A DNA stretch of 60,967 nucleotides from the NCBI GenBank assembly GCA_030039035.1, contig JASHQQ010000133.1, positions 1 to 60,967 of the forward strand, written 5' to 3'. The stretch comes from Acidobacteriaceae bacterium (GTDB lineage Bacteria > Acidobacteriota > Terriglobia > Terriglobales > Acidobacteriaceae). How positions within the stretch are numbered: the stretch's first letter is position 1; each line of letters starts with the position of its first letter. This document shows positions 25,800 to 35,025 of the stretch, piece by piece. Below the pieces are notes generated by a model. The model made no database searches. It was not told the DNA's origin and saw only the letters and a list, made by a program, of their open reading frames with translations. The position numbers and the translations under genes were made by a program.

Positions 25800-28253
25800 C
25801 TAATTCCGCAGCGGCCTGCCCGTCTTGAGCGTGTAGGCGATGCGCTCCTGCGTCTTGCGCTCGCCGCAGAGCGAGAGGAAGGCTTCGCGCTCAAGATCGA
25901 GCACTTGCTGTTCGCTCACCATTGTGCCGGGCGTGACGCGTCCGCCGCAAAGAACATACGCTATCCAGCGGGCGACCTTCTGGTCGTGCTCCGAGGCATA
26001 GCCGGCTTCGCCCATAAGGAATACGCCGGTTTCAAGCGCCGCCAGAGCGGCCGTGCCCGGCGCGGGAATGCGAATGCGCGGCTGCGGCGCAACATACCCG
26101 ATCCCGGCGAGTGCCGTGGCCTGGGCTTTCGCGTCGAGCACCAGGCGCTCGCGGTTGAAGGAGATCCGATCGGAGGGCGCAAAGAGGCCGAGGGAACGCG
26201 CTTCGGCCGCCGAAGTGGAAACCTTCGCCAGAGCAATCGTTTCGAAGTTGCGCCGCAGTGCCGTGGCCAGCTCGGCCGATTGCGCGAATCGCGAGGGCGG
26301 ATCCCTGGGATCGGGCGGCGCGAGGGCCGTGGCGGCATCGATGGAGCGAAGCAGCATCTCTTTCGTGCCGCCGCCGGCGGGAATAACGCCGATGCCGGCT
26401 TCCACCAGGCCGATGTAGGTTTCGGCGTGCGGCTGGCGGCGCGCGGCGTGCAGGCAGACTTCAGCGCCGCCGCCGAGCGCCATGCCGAATGGCGCCACGA
26501 CCACCGGCCGCGGGCAGAACTTGATCGCAGTGGTCATCTGCTGGAAGCCGCGGATCGCCAGCTCGACCTCGTCCCAGTCGCCTTCCTGCGCGGCCAGAAG
26601 CAGTTGCAGGATGTTGGCGCCGACGGAGAAGTTGTCGCGGTCGCCGCAGACGACGAATCCGGCAAAATCGCGCACGGCATCGGAAGAAGGATGAAGCACC
26701 GAAGAAACCAGCGCCACCACATCGCCTCCGATCGCGTTCTTGAGCGAGTGCAGCTCGATGCAGCCGATGCCGTCGCCGAGATCCACCAGAGAAGCGCCGG
26801 AGTTGCCGCGAACCACGCCGCGCGAGCGGCGGAAATCGGCGACGCGCGCGTGGCCGGGAATCGGATGGATCGGTTCCATCGTGCCGCTCGCCGGCTGGTA
26901 GCAGGCGCGGCCGTCCGATGCGTACCAGGAACCGTGGCCCGCAGCCAGCATGGCTTCGACGCGCGGGCTCACCGGCAGCTTCATCGCCTTCATGCGCGCG
27001 ACACTCGACGCAACTCCGGCCGCATCCCACATCTCGAATGGACCCAGCTCCCAGTTGAAGCCGGCGCGCGTGGCGCGGTCGATAGAAGGCGCGTCGTCGG
27101 CCGCGTCGCCGATGCGATCGGCGGCGAAGTTCCATAGCGAGGCGAGAAAAGGCCAGAGAAACGCGGCTGCCTTGTCTTTCTTCGGGTCGCCCTGCAGCAG
27201 CAGACGCAATCGCTCCGGCAGCGAGGCGGCGTTTTTCGCCATCTCCAGCGAGGGCAGCGAGGGCTTTTGCGAAGGACGATATTCGAACGTGCCAGGGTCG
27301 AGAACCATCCGCTCGTCCTTGCCGTCGGATCCGCCGCGCACTTTCTTGTAGAACCCCTGACCCGTCTTGTCGCCCAGCCATCCCCGCCGCACGATCTCGT
27401 TCAGCGTTTCAACGAACTTGCCTTGCGGCGCGCCTTCGGGAAAATTCGCCGCCACGTGCGCCAGCACGTCGATGCCGACGAGGTCCGCAAGGCGGAAAGT
27501 GCCGGTGCGGGGAAAACCGATCGCCGGGCCGGTGAGCGCGTCGATTTCCTCGATCGTCAGGCCCTGCTCCAGCATGAGTTCCGCGGCCCGAAACGTAACC
27601 ACGACGCCGATGCGGTTGGCGATGAAGTTGGGCGTGTCGTGGGAGTAGACGACTTCCTTGCCGAGAATGCGGTCGGCGAAGGCCCTGAACGAGGCCGCCA
27701 GCGCCGGATCGGTTTCGGCCGTCGGGATCACTTCAAGCAGCCGCATGTAGCGCGGAGGGTTGAAGAAGTGCGTGCCGAAAAAGCGCTTGCGCCATTCGCC
27801 CAGTCCCGCGGCGATCTGCGCGATGGGCAAACCGGAAGTGTTGGTGGTGAGCACGGCGCCGGATCCAAGGTGCGGCATGACGCGGGCAAGGAGCGCTGTC
27901 TTGATGGCGAGACTTTCGGCAACCGCCTCAATCACCCAGTCGCATCCGGACAGTTTGGGCAGATCGTCTTCGAAGTTCCCGGAATCGATGAGTGCCCCCG
28001 CCGAAGGTTCCATCAGCGCAGCGGGCTTGGCCTTGCCGAGCGCATCGACGGCGGCGATGGCGAGGCGGCTGCGCCTGGCGCCTTCGCCTTCCGGAACCAG
28101 GTCGAGCAGCAGCGTGGGGATTCCGGCGTTGGCCAGGTGCGCGGCGATGCGCGAACCCATGGTTCCCGCGCCCAGCACCGCAGCGCGGCGCACCAGCAGT
28201 GGCTGAACGGCGGAAGAATCGGCGGAAGTTGCGGCCGGATCGGTCGCGCTCAT
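25800..28253 (-). CDS. fadN: 3-hydroxyacyl-CoA dehydrogenase / enoyl-CoA hydratase fusion (FadN-type)
   Basis: Catalyses hydration and NAD-dependent oxidation in beta-oxidation. 817 residues with dehydrogenase first: Rossmann AAVLGAGTMGSRIAAHLANAG at about 24-44, then NTSGLP, FFGTHFFNPPRYMRLLEVIP and DTPNFIANRIG. A second dehydrogenase C-domain follows. The crotonase part is C-terminal (VVAPFGMALGGGAEVCLHAA, LVEAGIGVIPAGGGTKEML). This order is that of FadN of Bacillus, the reverse of proteobacterial FadB. N-terminal 20 residues are low complexity. With the thiolase at 23256 it forms a fatty-acid degradation set. Confidence 0.94.
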   Translation of the reverse strand: MSATDPAATSADSSAVQPLLVRRAAVLGAGTMGSRIAAHLANAGIPTLLLDLVPEGEGARRSRLAIAAVDALGKAKPAALMEPSAGALIDSGNFEDDLPKLSGCDWVIEAVAESLAIKTALLARVMPHLGSGAVLTTNTSGLPIAQIAAGLGEWRKRFFGTHFFNPPRYMRLLEVIPTAETDPALAASFRAFADRILGKEVVYSHDTPNFIANRIGVVVTFRAAELMLEQGLTIEEIDALTGPAIGFPRTGTFRLADLVGIDVLAHVAANFPEGAPQGKFVETLNEIVRRGWLGDKTGQGFYKKVRGGSDGKDERMVLDPGTFEYRPSQKPSLPSLEMAKNAASLPERLRLLLQGDPKKDKAAAFLWPFLASLWNFAADRIGDAADDAPSIDRATRAGFNWELGPFEMWDAAGVASSVARMKAMKLPVSPRVEAMLAAGHGSWYASDGRACYQPASGTMEPIHPIPGHARVADFRRSRGVVRGNSGASLVDLGDGIGCIELHSLKNAIGGDVVALVSSVLHPSSDAVRDFAGFVVCGDRDNFSVGANILQLLLAAQEGDWDEVELAIRGFQQMTTAIKFCPRPVVVAPFGMALGGGAEVCLHAARRQPHAETYIGLVEAGIGVIPAGGGTKEMLLRSIDAATALAPPDPRDPPSRFAQSAELATALRRNFETIALAKVSTSAAEARSLGLFAPSDRISFNRERLVLDAKAQATALAGIGYVAPQPRIRIPAPGTAALAALETGVFLMGEAGYASEHDQKVARWIAYVLCGGRVTPGTMVSEQQVLDLEREAFLSLCGERKTQERIAYTLKTGRPLRN

Positions 28254-28334
28254 CGAGGTCTCCGTGCGCCCGCTGAAACGCGAAGAATCCGCGCGCGCAA
28301 ACGCTGGCAGGATATGGAAGCAGACGGGGCGAGG

Positions 28335-29639
28335 TCAAGGATGGGGCAACCGGGGCAGACGGATTGACTGAAGGATCACCCTCCCCGACCGAACCACCGC
28401 ATCCACGCGCGAAAAATTCGCGAGATCGCTGGCCGGATCGGCGTCGAGAACCGTCAGGTCGGCCAGCTTGCCCAGCGTCACGGTTCCCTTCTGCGCGGAG
28501 ACGCCCAGCTTGGCCGCGGGGTTCGTGGTGAGCATCGCCAGCACATCGGTTGCCGTCAGTCCGCACTTGCCCAGCGCCTCGAATTCGCCTTCGGTCGAGT
28601 AGTCGGTCATGTAGCCGACGTCGGTGCCGAAGATCAGCGTGCCGCCCAGATCGTGGAATTCGCGCACTTCGGCATAGATCGGATCCATGTAATGCGGGTC
28701 CGGAGTCACCGTGGTCGTGAACATCTTCAGCGTCGGAATCATGGCCATGTTGTTGTGCACGATCGTGGCCAGCAGTCCCTGGCCGATGCCCTGCGTATCG
28801 TCGGCGGCGTGGGCCAGCACGTCGACGCCGCTCTCCATGGCAACGCGCACGCCGGCCAGATTCGAGGGATGCGCGAAAACCAGCTTTCCATTCAGGTGCG
28901 CGGTCTCCACGGCGGCTTTCGCAACCGCAAGCGGCATGGGCAGCACGCGGCCGTGCGCCACCCACGAGCCGGTGAAGAGCTTGATCACGTCGGAGCCGGC
29001 GGCGATATTGCGACGGACGTCGTTCTGCGCCGCGGCAGGCGTCGCCGGCTGCAGCATCAGCGCGCGAATCCACGTCGGCGTTGTGTCGTGCAGATAGAAG
29101 GGGATTCCGTGCGGCGGATAGAGCGGCGGCCCGGCCGTGTAGATGAACGGCCCGTTCAATTCGGCGGATTCGACGCGCCGGCGAATGGCGAGCGTGTCGG
29201 CGGGATTCGAGCCCAGATCGACGACCGTGGTGAAACCCCGGCTCAGGAACATGTCGGCGAGCTGGGCGTTGAGTGTGGCGGCCGATTTGAACTCCGCGCC
29301 GGACCACCTGGGCTCGGTGAAGTGGACGTGCGCGTTCCAGAATCCGGCGGTGACCACGCAGCCATTACAAGGTAGCTGCGTCGTGCCGGCGGGAATCTCG
29401 ATCTGCTTGCCCACGGCGGCGATCAGGCCGTTGCGGATAAGGATGGAGCCGTCGTCGATTGGAGGATCGGAAGGCGAAATGTAGATACGCGCGTGCTCAA
29501 TCGCCAGAGTGCCTTCGGCCAGCCTGAGCGGCGGATGGGCCACACGGCGTGGATAGAACTCCATCACCCAGACGAAGGCGCAAAAAAGCGCCAGCAACAC
29601 AACCACAGCCGACAGAAGCCGAACTACCCAGCGGCGCAT
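28335..29639 (-). CDS. Membrane-anchored amidohydrolase (imidazolonepropionase-like)
   Basis: 434 residues. An N-terminal hydrophobic helix (VVRLLSAVVVLLALFCAFVWV) probably anchors it outside the inner membrane. Metal-dependent amidohydrolase landmarks are complete: His104/His106 in FWNAHVHFTEP, Lys220 in VIKLFTGS, His257 in VFAHPSN, His277 in VLAHAAD and Asp340 in FGTDVGY, ending with GKLADLTVLDADP. The family includes prolidases and other cyclic-amide hydrolases; the substrate cannot be named. Upstream of and co-directional with the FadN-type gene (82 bp). Confidence 0.92.
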   Translation of the reverse strand: MRRWVVRLLSAVVVLLALFCAFVWVMEFYPRRVAHPPLRLAEGTLAIEHARIYISPSDPPIDDGSILIRNGLIAAVGKQIEIPAGTTQLPCNGCVVTAGFWNAHVHFTEPRWSGAEFKSAATLNAQLADMFLSRGFTTVVDLGSNPADTLAIRRRVESAELNGPFIYTAGPPLYPPHGIPFYLHDTTPTWIRALMLQPATPAAAQNDVRRNIAAGSDVIKLFTGSWVAHGRVLPMPLAVAKAAVETAHLNGKLVFAHPSNLAGVRVAMESGVDVLAHAADDTQGIGQGLLATIVHNNMAMIPTLKMFTTTVTPDPHYMDPIYAEVREFHDLGGTLIFGTDVGYMTDYSTEGEFEALGKCGLTATDVLAMLTTNPAAKLGVSAQKGTVTLGKLADLTVLDADPASDLANFSRVDAVVRSGRVILQSIRLPRLPHP

Positions 29640-30056
29640 CGATTCTCCTCACCGAAGACGATACGCGATGGAGCGGTGCCATGGTTCCGGCGCCGGGTCC
29701 CGGAGGCCGCACGGAGCGGCTCTGGCCGTTTCTTGCAGGAAGAGCCACCGGCTCTTGCGCCACCGGGGCGCAGCAAGGGTGGGACCGCTTTGGCTCGCGC
29801 AATCACCCGGCACTTGAAGATTCGATGATTCTCTCCGGAATTTGACTTGGCCGCACGTTCTTTCAATAAAGCGGTCGATACCTCTTGCGGGTTAACTCCA
29901 ATTCGTCGTTGAGTATTGCATTTGTCCGGCGACGGTTTCTCCGAGGAGCGGTCCGCAAACCCTGCGGACAACCTGACACGCACCCGGCGTCTCAAACTCT
30001 CTGGAAAGAAAATCAGCCTGAACGAAGCTTCGATCGAGTCAAAGGAGCTCTCTCCG
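29640..30056. other. Intergenic region with repeat debris, no supported gene
   Basis: About 420 bp between divergent genes. The part 29690-29810 holds GC-rich repeat-like words (GAGCCACCGGCTCTTGCGCC, AAGGGTGGGACCGC); the GGGTGGGA word recurs in the palindrome at 33413-33453. Short ORFs here are compositional. A promoter for the gene at 30057 should lie in the AT-richer 29830-29930 stretch, but I cannot fix its elements. Confidence 0.5.
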
Positions 30057-31277
30057 ATGTACCACAGGGCCAAACTCTTCGTGTCTATGGGTACAATCTT
30101 CTTCGCCGCATCGGCGCTGGGCCTGCAGACTTCTGCCGATCAGAGCCGTGCCGGAACGCCCGGCAAGAAGATCGTAGCTTACGTATACGTTTCCCATACT
30201 CCCGCAAACAGCAGCACCAACGCGATCGCCGCCTTTGCGGCAGGCGAGAACGGCAGGCTCACTCCGCTGACCGGCTCTCCATTTCAGGAGGACGTATCGT
30301 ACATGGCGGTGACGCAATCCTGGCTGTTTGCTGCCGACCGCGAGAAACCTTCGATCGATGCCTACCGCATCGAATCCGAGGGCTCTCTGGAATTCTCGAC
30401 GGCCACCGACTACTCAAGATACAACGGCAACGACTGCGGCGGCGCCGGACCGCTCTTTGTCGACCATTCCGGCCATTGGCTGTATGCGCTGGAATACGAT
30501 GCAAACGACTGCGCGAATAATATCTACGCGTCGTTCCGGATCGATAAGTCCGGCGGCAGCCTGATGTATCTCGGTCAGGTTAACGTGGGCGCGCCATCCT
30601 TCGGCGCCCCCTACCTGGCTCCGGCGTTCATCGGCGACAACATTTATGCCTATACGGCCACCAACAGCGATTCCATGTACTTTGAAACCACCGGGCTGAT
30701 GCGGACCTCCAGCGGTCTGCTGACATACAATCCCGACTTCCATATCGACTTCCCGGCTCCTCCTGCCGGGGCGCGCGTCTACATCCCGCAGCAGGCCGCC
30801 GCCGACACGACAAATCATGTGGCCTTCACGCTGCAACCCGCCAATCCCCCCGGCCTCAATGCCGGCCCCCCGCAAGTCGGGTCGTTTACCGCCAATGCCG
30901 AGGGAGCACTCACAACAACCAACACCAGCGCGGATATGCCCAGGTCGAAGGTCACATTCGCCAACGACCTGAAAATGTCTCCGTCGGGCAAACTGCTGGC
31001 CGTGGCAGGCCAGGGAGGATTGCAGGTCTTTCATTTCAACGGGGCGAATCCGCCGACGCATTATACGGGCCTGCTCACTACCGAAACCATCGCACAGATG
31101 TTCTGGGACGATGACAACCACCTCTATGCCATTACGCAATCCGGTGCGAAATCGGCGCCGGGCAAGCTGTTCGTATTCACCATAACTCCGACGAGTTACC
31201 GGCAGGCTCCGGGGTCGCCCTATACCATTGACAATCCGGCAGCGATCATCGTTCGTCAGGACCTGCGCCGTAACTGA
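30057..31277 (+). CDS. Secreted beta-propeller (lactonase/YncE-like) protein
   Basis: 406 residues from ATG 30057, with AAAGGAG at 30041-30047. The signal peptide is AKLFVSMGTIFFAASALGLQ. Propeller blades follow the 6-phosphogluconolactonase/YncE style: VYVSHTPANSSTNAIAAFAA, GRLTPLTGSPF, WLFAADREKPSIDAYRIES, LFVDHSGHWLYALEYDAN, and KMSPSGKLLAVAGQGGLQVF near the end. No catalytic residues can be assigned. The frame is open upstream to 29916, but that part lacks signal-peptide logic. Stands alone. Confidence 0.85.
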   Translation: MYHRAKLFVSMGTIFFAASALGLQTSADQSRAGTPGKKIVAYVYVSHTPANSSTNAIAAFAAGENGRLTPLTGSPFQEDVSYMAVTQSWLFAADREKPSIDAYRIESEGSLEFSTATDYSRYNGNDCGGAGPLFVDHSGHWLYALEYDANDCANNIYASFRIDKSGGSLMYLGQVNVGAPSFGAPYLAPAFIGDNIYAYTATNSDSMYFETTGLMRTSSGLLTYNPDFHIDFPAPPAGARVYIPQQAAADTTNHVAFTLQPANPPGLNAGPPQVGSFTANAEGALTTTNTSADMPRSKVTFANDLKMSPSGKLLAVAGQGGLQVFHFNGANPPTHYTGLLTTETIAQMFWDDDNHLYAITQSGAKSAPGKLFVFTITPTSYRQAPGSPYTIDNPAAIIVRQDLRRN

Positions 31278-31780
31278 ATGCGGAACAACCGGCCGAAAGC
31301 CAGACTCCCCATTCGGCCTGAACGGAAATTTCAGGACGAAGGCTAAAAAGCGAAAAATCGATATCTCACTCGAGGAGTACTCATAAAAATAAGCCTGCAT
31401 TCGGTTCTGGAGGTGAAGCAGGCGTCTGGCTCACCGCACTCCATCTCCAGCCCGCAAAACCTCGTCGTCCATTCGCTGGCTCCGGCTTCGAAATAGGCGC
31501 TCGTCGGGAGATCGACAAGCGGGCCGCCTTCGGGCGGCCGGTTCAGTCTTATGCTCCCGTGGCGATCGGACACCGGGCGCCCGGTTTGACTCGCCTCGTT
31601 CCAGCCAAATAGCTTAAAGAGTGCGGAGTTGCAGCCTTTACGGCAATTCCCGAGCTGCTGTGGCCGCTCGGAGTCTGTATAGGGTCGCCGCTCCTTCGGG
31701 GTCGCGTCGACCTGAGCGCGGCGGCTTCGGGATACAGTAACTCAGGAATTGCGATAGGGCTCGCCCACCGAGGAGAATTC
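31278..31780. other. Intergenic region with UUCG hairpin, no supported gene
   Basis: About 500 bp without a convincing gene. A perfect 7-bp stem GGCCGCC-TTCG-GGCGGCC is at 31522-31539, without a following T-run. A 76-codon minus-strand ORF (31343-31573) has odd composition and no recognised motif. The Shine-Dalgarno of the next gene (GAGGAG) is at about 31770. Confidence 0.5.
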
Positions 31781-33316
31781 ATGCCCATACGATTGCGCGC
31801 CGCGGCGATTCTGCTGGCTGCATCCACATTTCCCGCCTTCGGCGCACGCGGCCAGGACCTGCAAAGCTTTGAGAAGCGCATCACCACCAAAGTGCTGCCC
31901 AACGGAGTAACGCTGATCCTGTGCGAGCGCCCTGAGGCGCCGGTTTTCAGCTACTCGACGTTTATCGACGCGGGCGACGTGAACGACCCCTCCGGCGAGA
32001 GCGGGCTGGCGCACATGTTCGAGCACCTGGCGTTCAAGGGAACCACGGAAATCGGCACCAAAGACTGGCCGGACGAGAAAGTGGCGCTCGAAAAAGTGGA
32101 GCAGGCCAACAACGCCTACGAGGCCGAGTATCTTAAGCGCGTGGGCCGCGATCCGCAAAAGCTCGCCGAGCTCCAGAAAGCGTTCCAGCAGGCGCAGGCC
32201 GACGCGGAGCAGTACGTCATCCCCAATCAGTTCACCGAAGTGGCCGAGCGCAACGGCGCCGAGGGGCTGAATGCCTTTACCGCGCTCGACGAGACGGTCT
32301 ATTTCTGGTCGATGCCGGAGAACCGGCTGGAGCTGTGGGCATGGCTGGAGAGCGGACGGCTCGCCGACGTGGTGCCGCGCGAGTTCTACAAGGAACGCAA
32401 CGTGGTGGTCGAAGAGCGGCGCATGCGCACCGACTCGAACCCCCAGGGCCGGCTCTTCGAGCAGTTTCTGGCCACCGCCTATGTCGCGCACAACTATGGG
32501 CGCAGCGCCATAGGCTGGCCGAGCGAAGTCAGCCAGATCAACGCGACCGAAGCCATGGCGTTTCACAAGAAGTACTACGCGGGCTCCGACATCGTGATCG
32601 CGATTGTGGGCGACGTGAATGCGCAGCGCGATCTGCCCATGCTGGAGAAGTATTTCGACAGGATTCCCGCCGGCCCCAAGCCGGAGGATATGACGACGGT
32701 CGAGCCGAAGCAGTTTGCCGAGAAGACAGTTGCGATTCCCGACAACTCGCAGCCGATTTACGTCGAGGGCTATCACCGGCCCGACTATCGCGATCCCGAC
32801 AACTTTGTCTACGACGCGATTCAGGACATTCTTTCCAACGGCCGCGTCTCGCGGCTCTATCGCAGCATGGTGCGGGATCAGCAGATCGCCGCCGACGTGG
32901 AGAGCGCCAGCCCCTACCCCGGCGACAAGTATCCGGGGTTGTTCGTCTTCTATGCCATTCCGCTGCCCGGCCACATGCCGAAGGAGATGGCCGACGCCAT
33001 CCACAAGGAGATCGAAAAGCTGAAGACAGCCGACGTGACCGACGAAGAGCTGGCCATGTACAAGACGCGCACGCGCGCCGACCTGCTGCGCGGCCTGGCC
33101 GACGATCAGGGCCTGGCCAACCAGCTTGCCGAGTACCAGACGCGTTACGGCGACTGGCGAGAGCTCTTTCTGCAGCTTGACAAGGTGGACAAGGTGACGA
33201 AGGCCGACATCCGCCGCGTGGCGAACCAGGTGTTTGTTCCCGCCAACCGCACCGAGGCGTGGATCGAGACCCGGACCGAATCGGCCAGCGCGCCGAAACA
33301 AGGAGGCGCGCAATGA
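31781..33316 (+). CDS. M16 family zinc peptidase, catalytic subunit
   Basis: 511 residues with signal peptide (IRLRAAAILLAASTFPAFGA). The inverse zincin motif HMFEH gives His78, Glu81 and His82; the third zinc ligand should be the Glu in VVVEERRMR. The second M16 domain (IYVEGYHRPDYRDPDNFVYD onward) lacks the R-x-x-x-GLAY substrate-binding signature. That signature is present in the next gene, so the two probably form a heterodimer like other paired bacterial M16 proteins. Expected in the periplasm or outer membrane. The GAGGAG before ATG 31781 fits. The stop overlaps the next start as ATGA, showing translational coupling. Confidence 0.93.
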   Translation: MPIRLRAAAILLAASTFPAFGARGQDLQSFEKRITTKVLPNGVTLILCERPEAPVFSYSTFIDAGDVNDPSGESGLAHMFEHLAFKGTTEIGTKDWPDEKVALEKVEQANNAYEAEYLKRVGRDPQKLAELQKAFQQAQADAEQYVIPNQFTEVAERNGAEGLNAFTALDETVYFWSMPENRLELWAWLESGRLADVVPREFYKERNVVVEERRMRTDSNPQGRLFEQFLATAYVAHNYGRSAIGWPSEVSQINATEAMAFHKKYYAGSDIVIAIVGDVNAQRDLPMLEKYFDRIPAGPKPEDMTTVEPKQFAEKTVAIPDNSQPIYVEGYHRPDYRDPDNFVYDAIQDILSNGRVSRLYRSMVRDQQIAADVESASPYPGDKYPGLFVFYAIPLPGHMPKEMADAIHKEIEKLKTADVTDEELAMYKTRTRADLLRGLADDQGLANQLAEYQTRYGDWRELFLQLDKVDKVTKADIRRVANQVFVPANRTEAWIETRTESASAPKQGGAQ

Positions 33317-35025
33317 GATGGCTTCTGGAAATGGATTTTCCCTGGCTCTCTTCAACGCCACCGATTCCGGGAGTGCCCCATCCCTTTTCAGCACCACCGA
33401 TTCGGGGGTTGCCCCACCCTTTTCCGTCCGCCGCGGCGGACGAAAAGGGTGGGATCGCAATCCTCGACGCTGTTCCCGGCTTTGTAACAGGGCACGACTT
33501 TAGTCGTGCCGAAGCGCGCCCTTCTCAATCCGGGGCTTTAGCCCCTGCGAAATCCGGACGCCTCGCCCTCGCGACCATCCTTTGCACTTTCGCGCTCGCA
33601 CCCGTTTGCGCTCTCGGTCAGCAGAACAAGCCATGGGAGAAGATCCCCATTCCGCCGCTCCACGAGTTCAAGCCGCATCAGCCCACGCGCATTGAGCTCA
33701 AAAACGGGATCGTGCTCTTCCTGCAGGAGGATCACGAGCTGCCGTTCATCAACGGATCGGTGCTGATTCCCGGCGGAGCGCGCGACGAACTGGCCGCCAA
33801 AGCCGGCCTGGTCGATCTCTACTCGATGGCCTGGCGCACCAGCGGCACCGAAAAGATGGACGGCGACGCGATGGACGACCTGCTCGAAGGCAAGGCCGCG
33901 CACGTTGAAACGGCAGGCGATGAGGACTCGACCGCGCTCTCGTGGGATTCGCTGAAAGGCGATTCGGACCAGGTCTTCGCGTTGGCCATGGACCTGCTCT
34001 TCCATCCCAGGTTCAGCGAGCAAAAGCTGCGCCTGGCGCAGGAGCAGGAAGCCACGGGCATCGTTCGCCGCAACGACGACGAAAGCGAGGTCGCCGAGCG
34101 CGAGGCGGCGAAGCTGGTTTACGGAGCCGACAGTCCTTACACGCGGCAGCCGGAGCTGAGCACGATTGCCAAAGTGACGGTCGCCGACCTCCAGGCGTGG
34201 CACGACCGCACGCTCCGCGGCAAGCTGATTGTCGGCGTCAGCGGCGACTTCGATCCTGCGGCGATGGAGGCCAAACTGCGCGCGGCTTTCGGGAACCTGC
34301 CGCCGGCCGAACCCACGCCCGCGCGGCATGAGACCTTCCATAACCCGGCGCGCAGCCTTTCTTTTATCGAAAAGGAAGACGTGAACCAGTCCCACGTCGA
34401 GATCGTGGGACTGGGCACCGACCGGCGTAATCCCGACGTGCCCACGCTGGCCGTGATGAACGATATCCTCGGCGGCGGATTTGCCAGCCGCCTGTTTCAG
34501 AAGGTGCGCACCGAGCTGGGTCTCGCCTATGCAGTGGGCGGCGGCTACGGGTTCGAGTACGACCATCCGGCGACGTTTCGCGTCGCGGTGCTGACCAAGA
34601 GCGCGAGCACGGTGGAAGCGACGAAAGCGACGATGGGCGAAATCTCGGGCCTGATCGCAAGGCCGGTGACCGATGCCGAGGTCGCGCGCGCCAAGGACGA
34701 TATTCTCAACTCGTTCCTCTTCCGCTACGACACGCGCGAAAAAGTGCTGCGCGAGCGCGAGAGGCTCGAGTTCTACGGTTATCCCGCCGATTACCTCGAA
34801 ACCTACAAGGACGCGCTCGAAAAAGTCACCGCGGCCGATGTGAATGCGGCGGTGAAGAAGTACATCCATCCCGACGAGCTGGCCGTGCTGGTGGTGGGCA
34901 ACCAGGCGGAGATCAAGCCGCCGCTCAGCGAACTGGACATGGGCGAGGTGCACAACATCGACATCGCCATTCCGCAGCCGGGACCCGCCGGGGGCCAGCC
35001 AGGCGCGGCGGAGAAGAACCCGTGA
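33313..35025 (+). CDS. M16 family protein, non-catalytic partner, with repeat-derived N-terminal insert
   Basis: 570 residues from ATG 33313 (ATGA overlap with the upstream gene; AGGAGG at 33300-33305). From about residue 105 it is a regular M16 chain (RIELKNGIVLFLQEDHELPF) but has LYSMAW where HxxEH should be, so it cannot bind zinc. The partner signature VRTELGLAYAVGGGY is present. Residues about 15-80 are encoded by intergenic-type repeats: a 12-residue duplication PPI-x-G-x-PHPF, a 41-bp palindrome, and the element giving VTGHDFSRAE...GALAP. The real signal peptide (LALATILCTFALAPVCALGQ) therefore sits near residues 84-103. GlmU follows with a 4-bp overlap. Confidence 0.9.
   Translation: MRWLLEMDFPWLSSTPPIPGVPHPFSAPPIRGLPHPFPSAAADEKGGIAILDAVPGFVTGHDFSRAEARPSQSGALAPAKSGRLALATILCTFALAPVCALGQQNKPWEKIPIPPLHEFKPHQPTRIELKNGIVLFLQEDHELPFINGSVLIPGGARDELAAKAGLVDLYSMAWRTSGTEKMDGDAMDDLLEGKAAHVETAGDEDSTALSWDSLKGDSDQVFALAMDLLFHPRFSEQKLRLAQEQEATGIVRRNDDESEVAEREAAKLVYGADSPYTRQPELSTIAKVTVADLQAWHDRTLRGKLIVGVSGDFDPAAMEAKLRAAFGNLPPAEPTPARHETFHNPARSLSFIEKEDVNQSHVEIVGLGTDRRNPDVPTLAVMNDILGGGFASRLFQKVRTELGLAYAVGGGYGFEYDHPATFRVAVLTKSASTVEATKATMGEISGLIARPVTDAEVARAKDDILNSFLFRYDTREKVLRERERLEFYGYPADYLETYKDALEKVTAADVNAAVKKYIHPDELAVLVVGNQAEIKPPLSELDMGEVHNIDIAIPQPGPAGGQPGAAEKNP
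33359..33423. repeat. 36-bp-period direct repeat inside the M16 gene
   Basis: CACCGATTC...CCCTTTT occurs at 33359-33388 and again at 33395-33423. The 36-bp period equals 12 codons, so the frame is kept and the protein carries two PPI-x-G-[VL]-PHPF units. The second copy runs into the palindrome at 33413. Confidence 0.85.
33413..33453. repeat. 41-bp near-perfect palindrome inside the M16 gene
   Basis: The left arm CCCACCCTTTTCCGTCCGCC pairs with the right arm GGCGGACGAAAAGGGTGGG with a single extra C. Such a structure is typical of intergenic REP-like elements and is unusual within a coding sequence. Confidence 0.9.
33481..33545. repeat. Dispersed palindromic element (TTTGTAACAGGGCACGAC type), coding copy
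   Basis: It starts TTTGTAACAGGGCACGAC and contains the palindrome GGCACGACTTTAGTCGTGCC (33491-33510), then GGGGCTTTAGCCCC (33532-33545). The same order of words is intergenic at 42837-42902. Here it is translated in frame as part of the M16 N-terminus. Confidence 0.88.

Noticed and set aside
29493..29845. Several short ORFs at the amidohydrolase 5' end
   Set aside because: They overlap the amidohydrolase start or consist of GC-rich repeat words.
31343..31573. 76-codon minus-strand ORF in the gap before the M16 genes
   Set aside because: No good ribosome binding site, odd residue composition and no recognised motif; the surrounding DNA looks non-coding.
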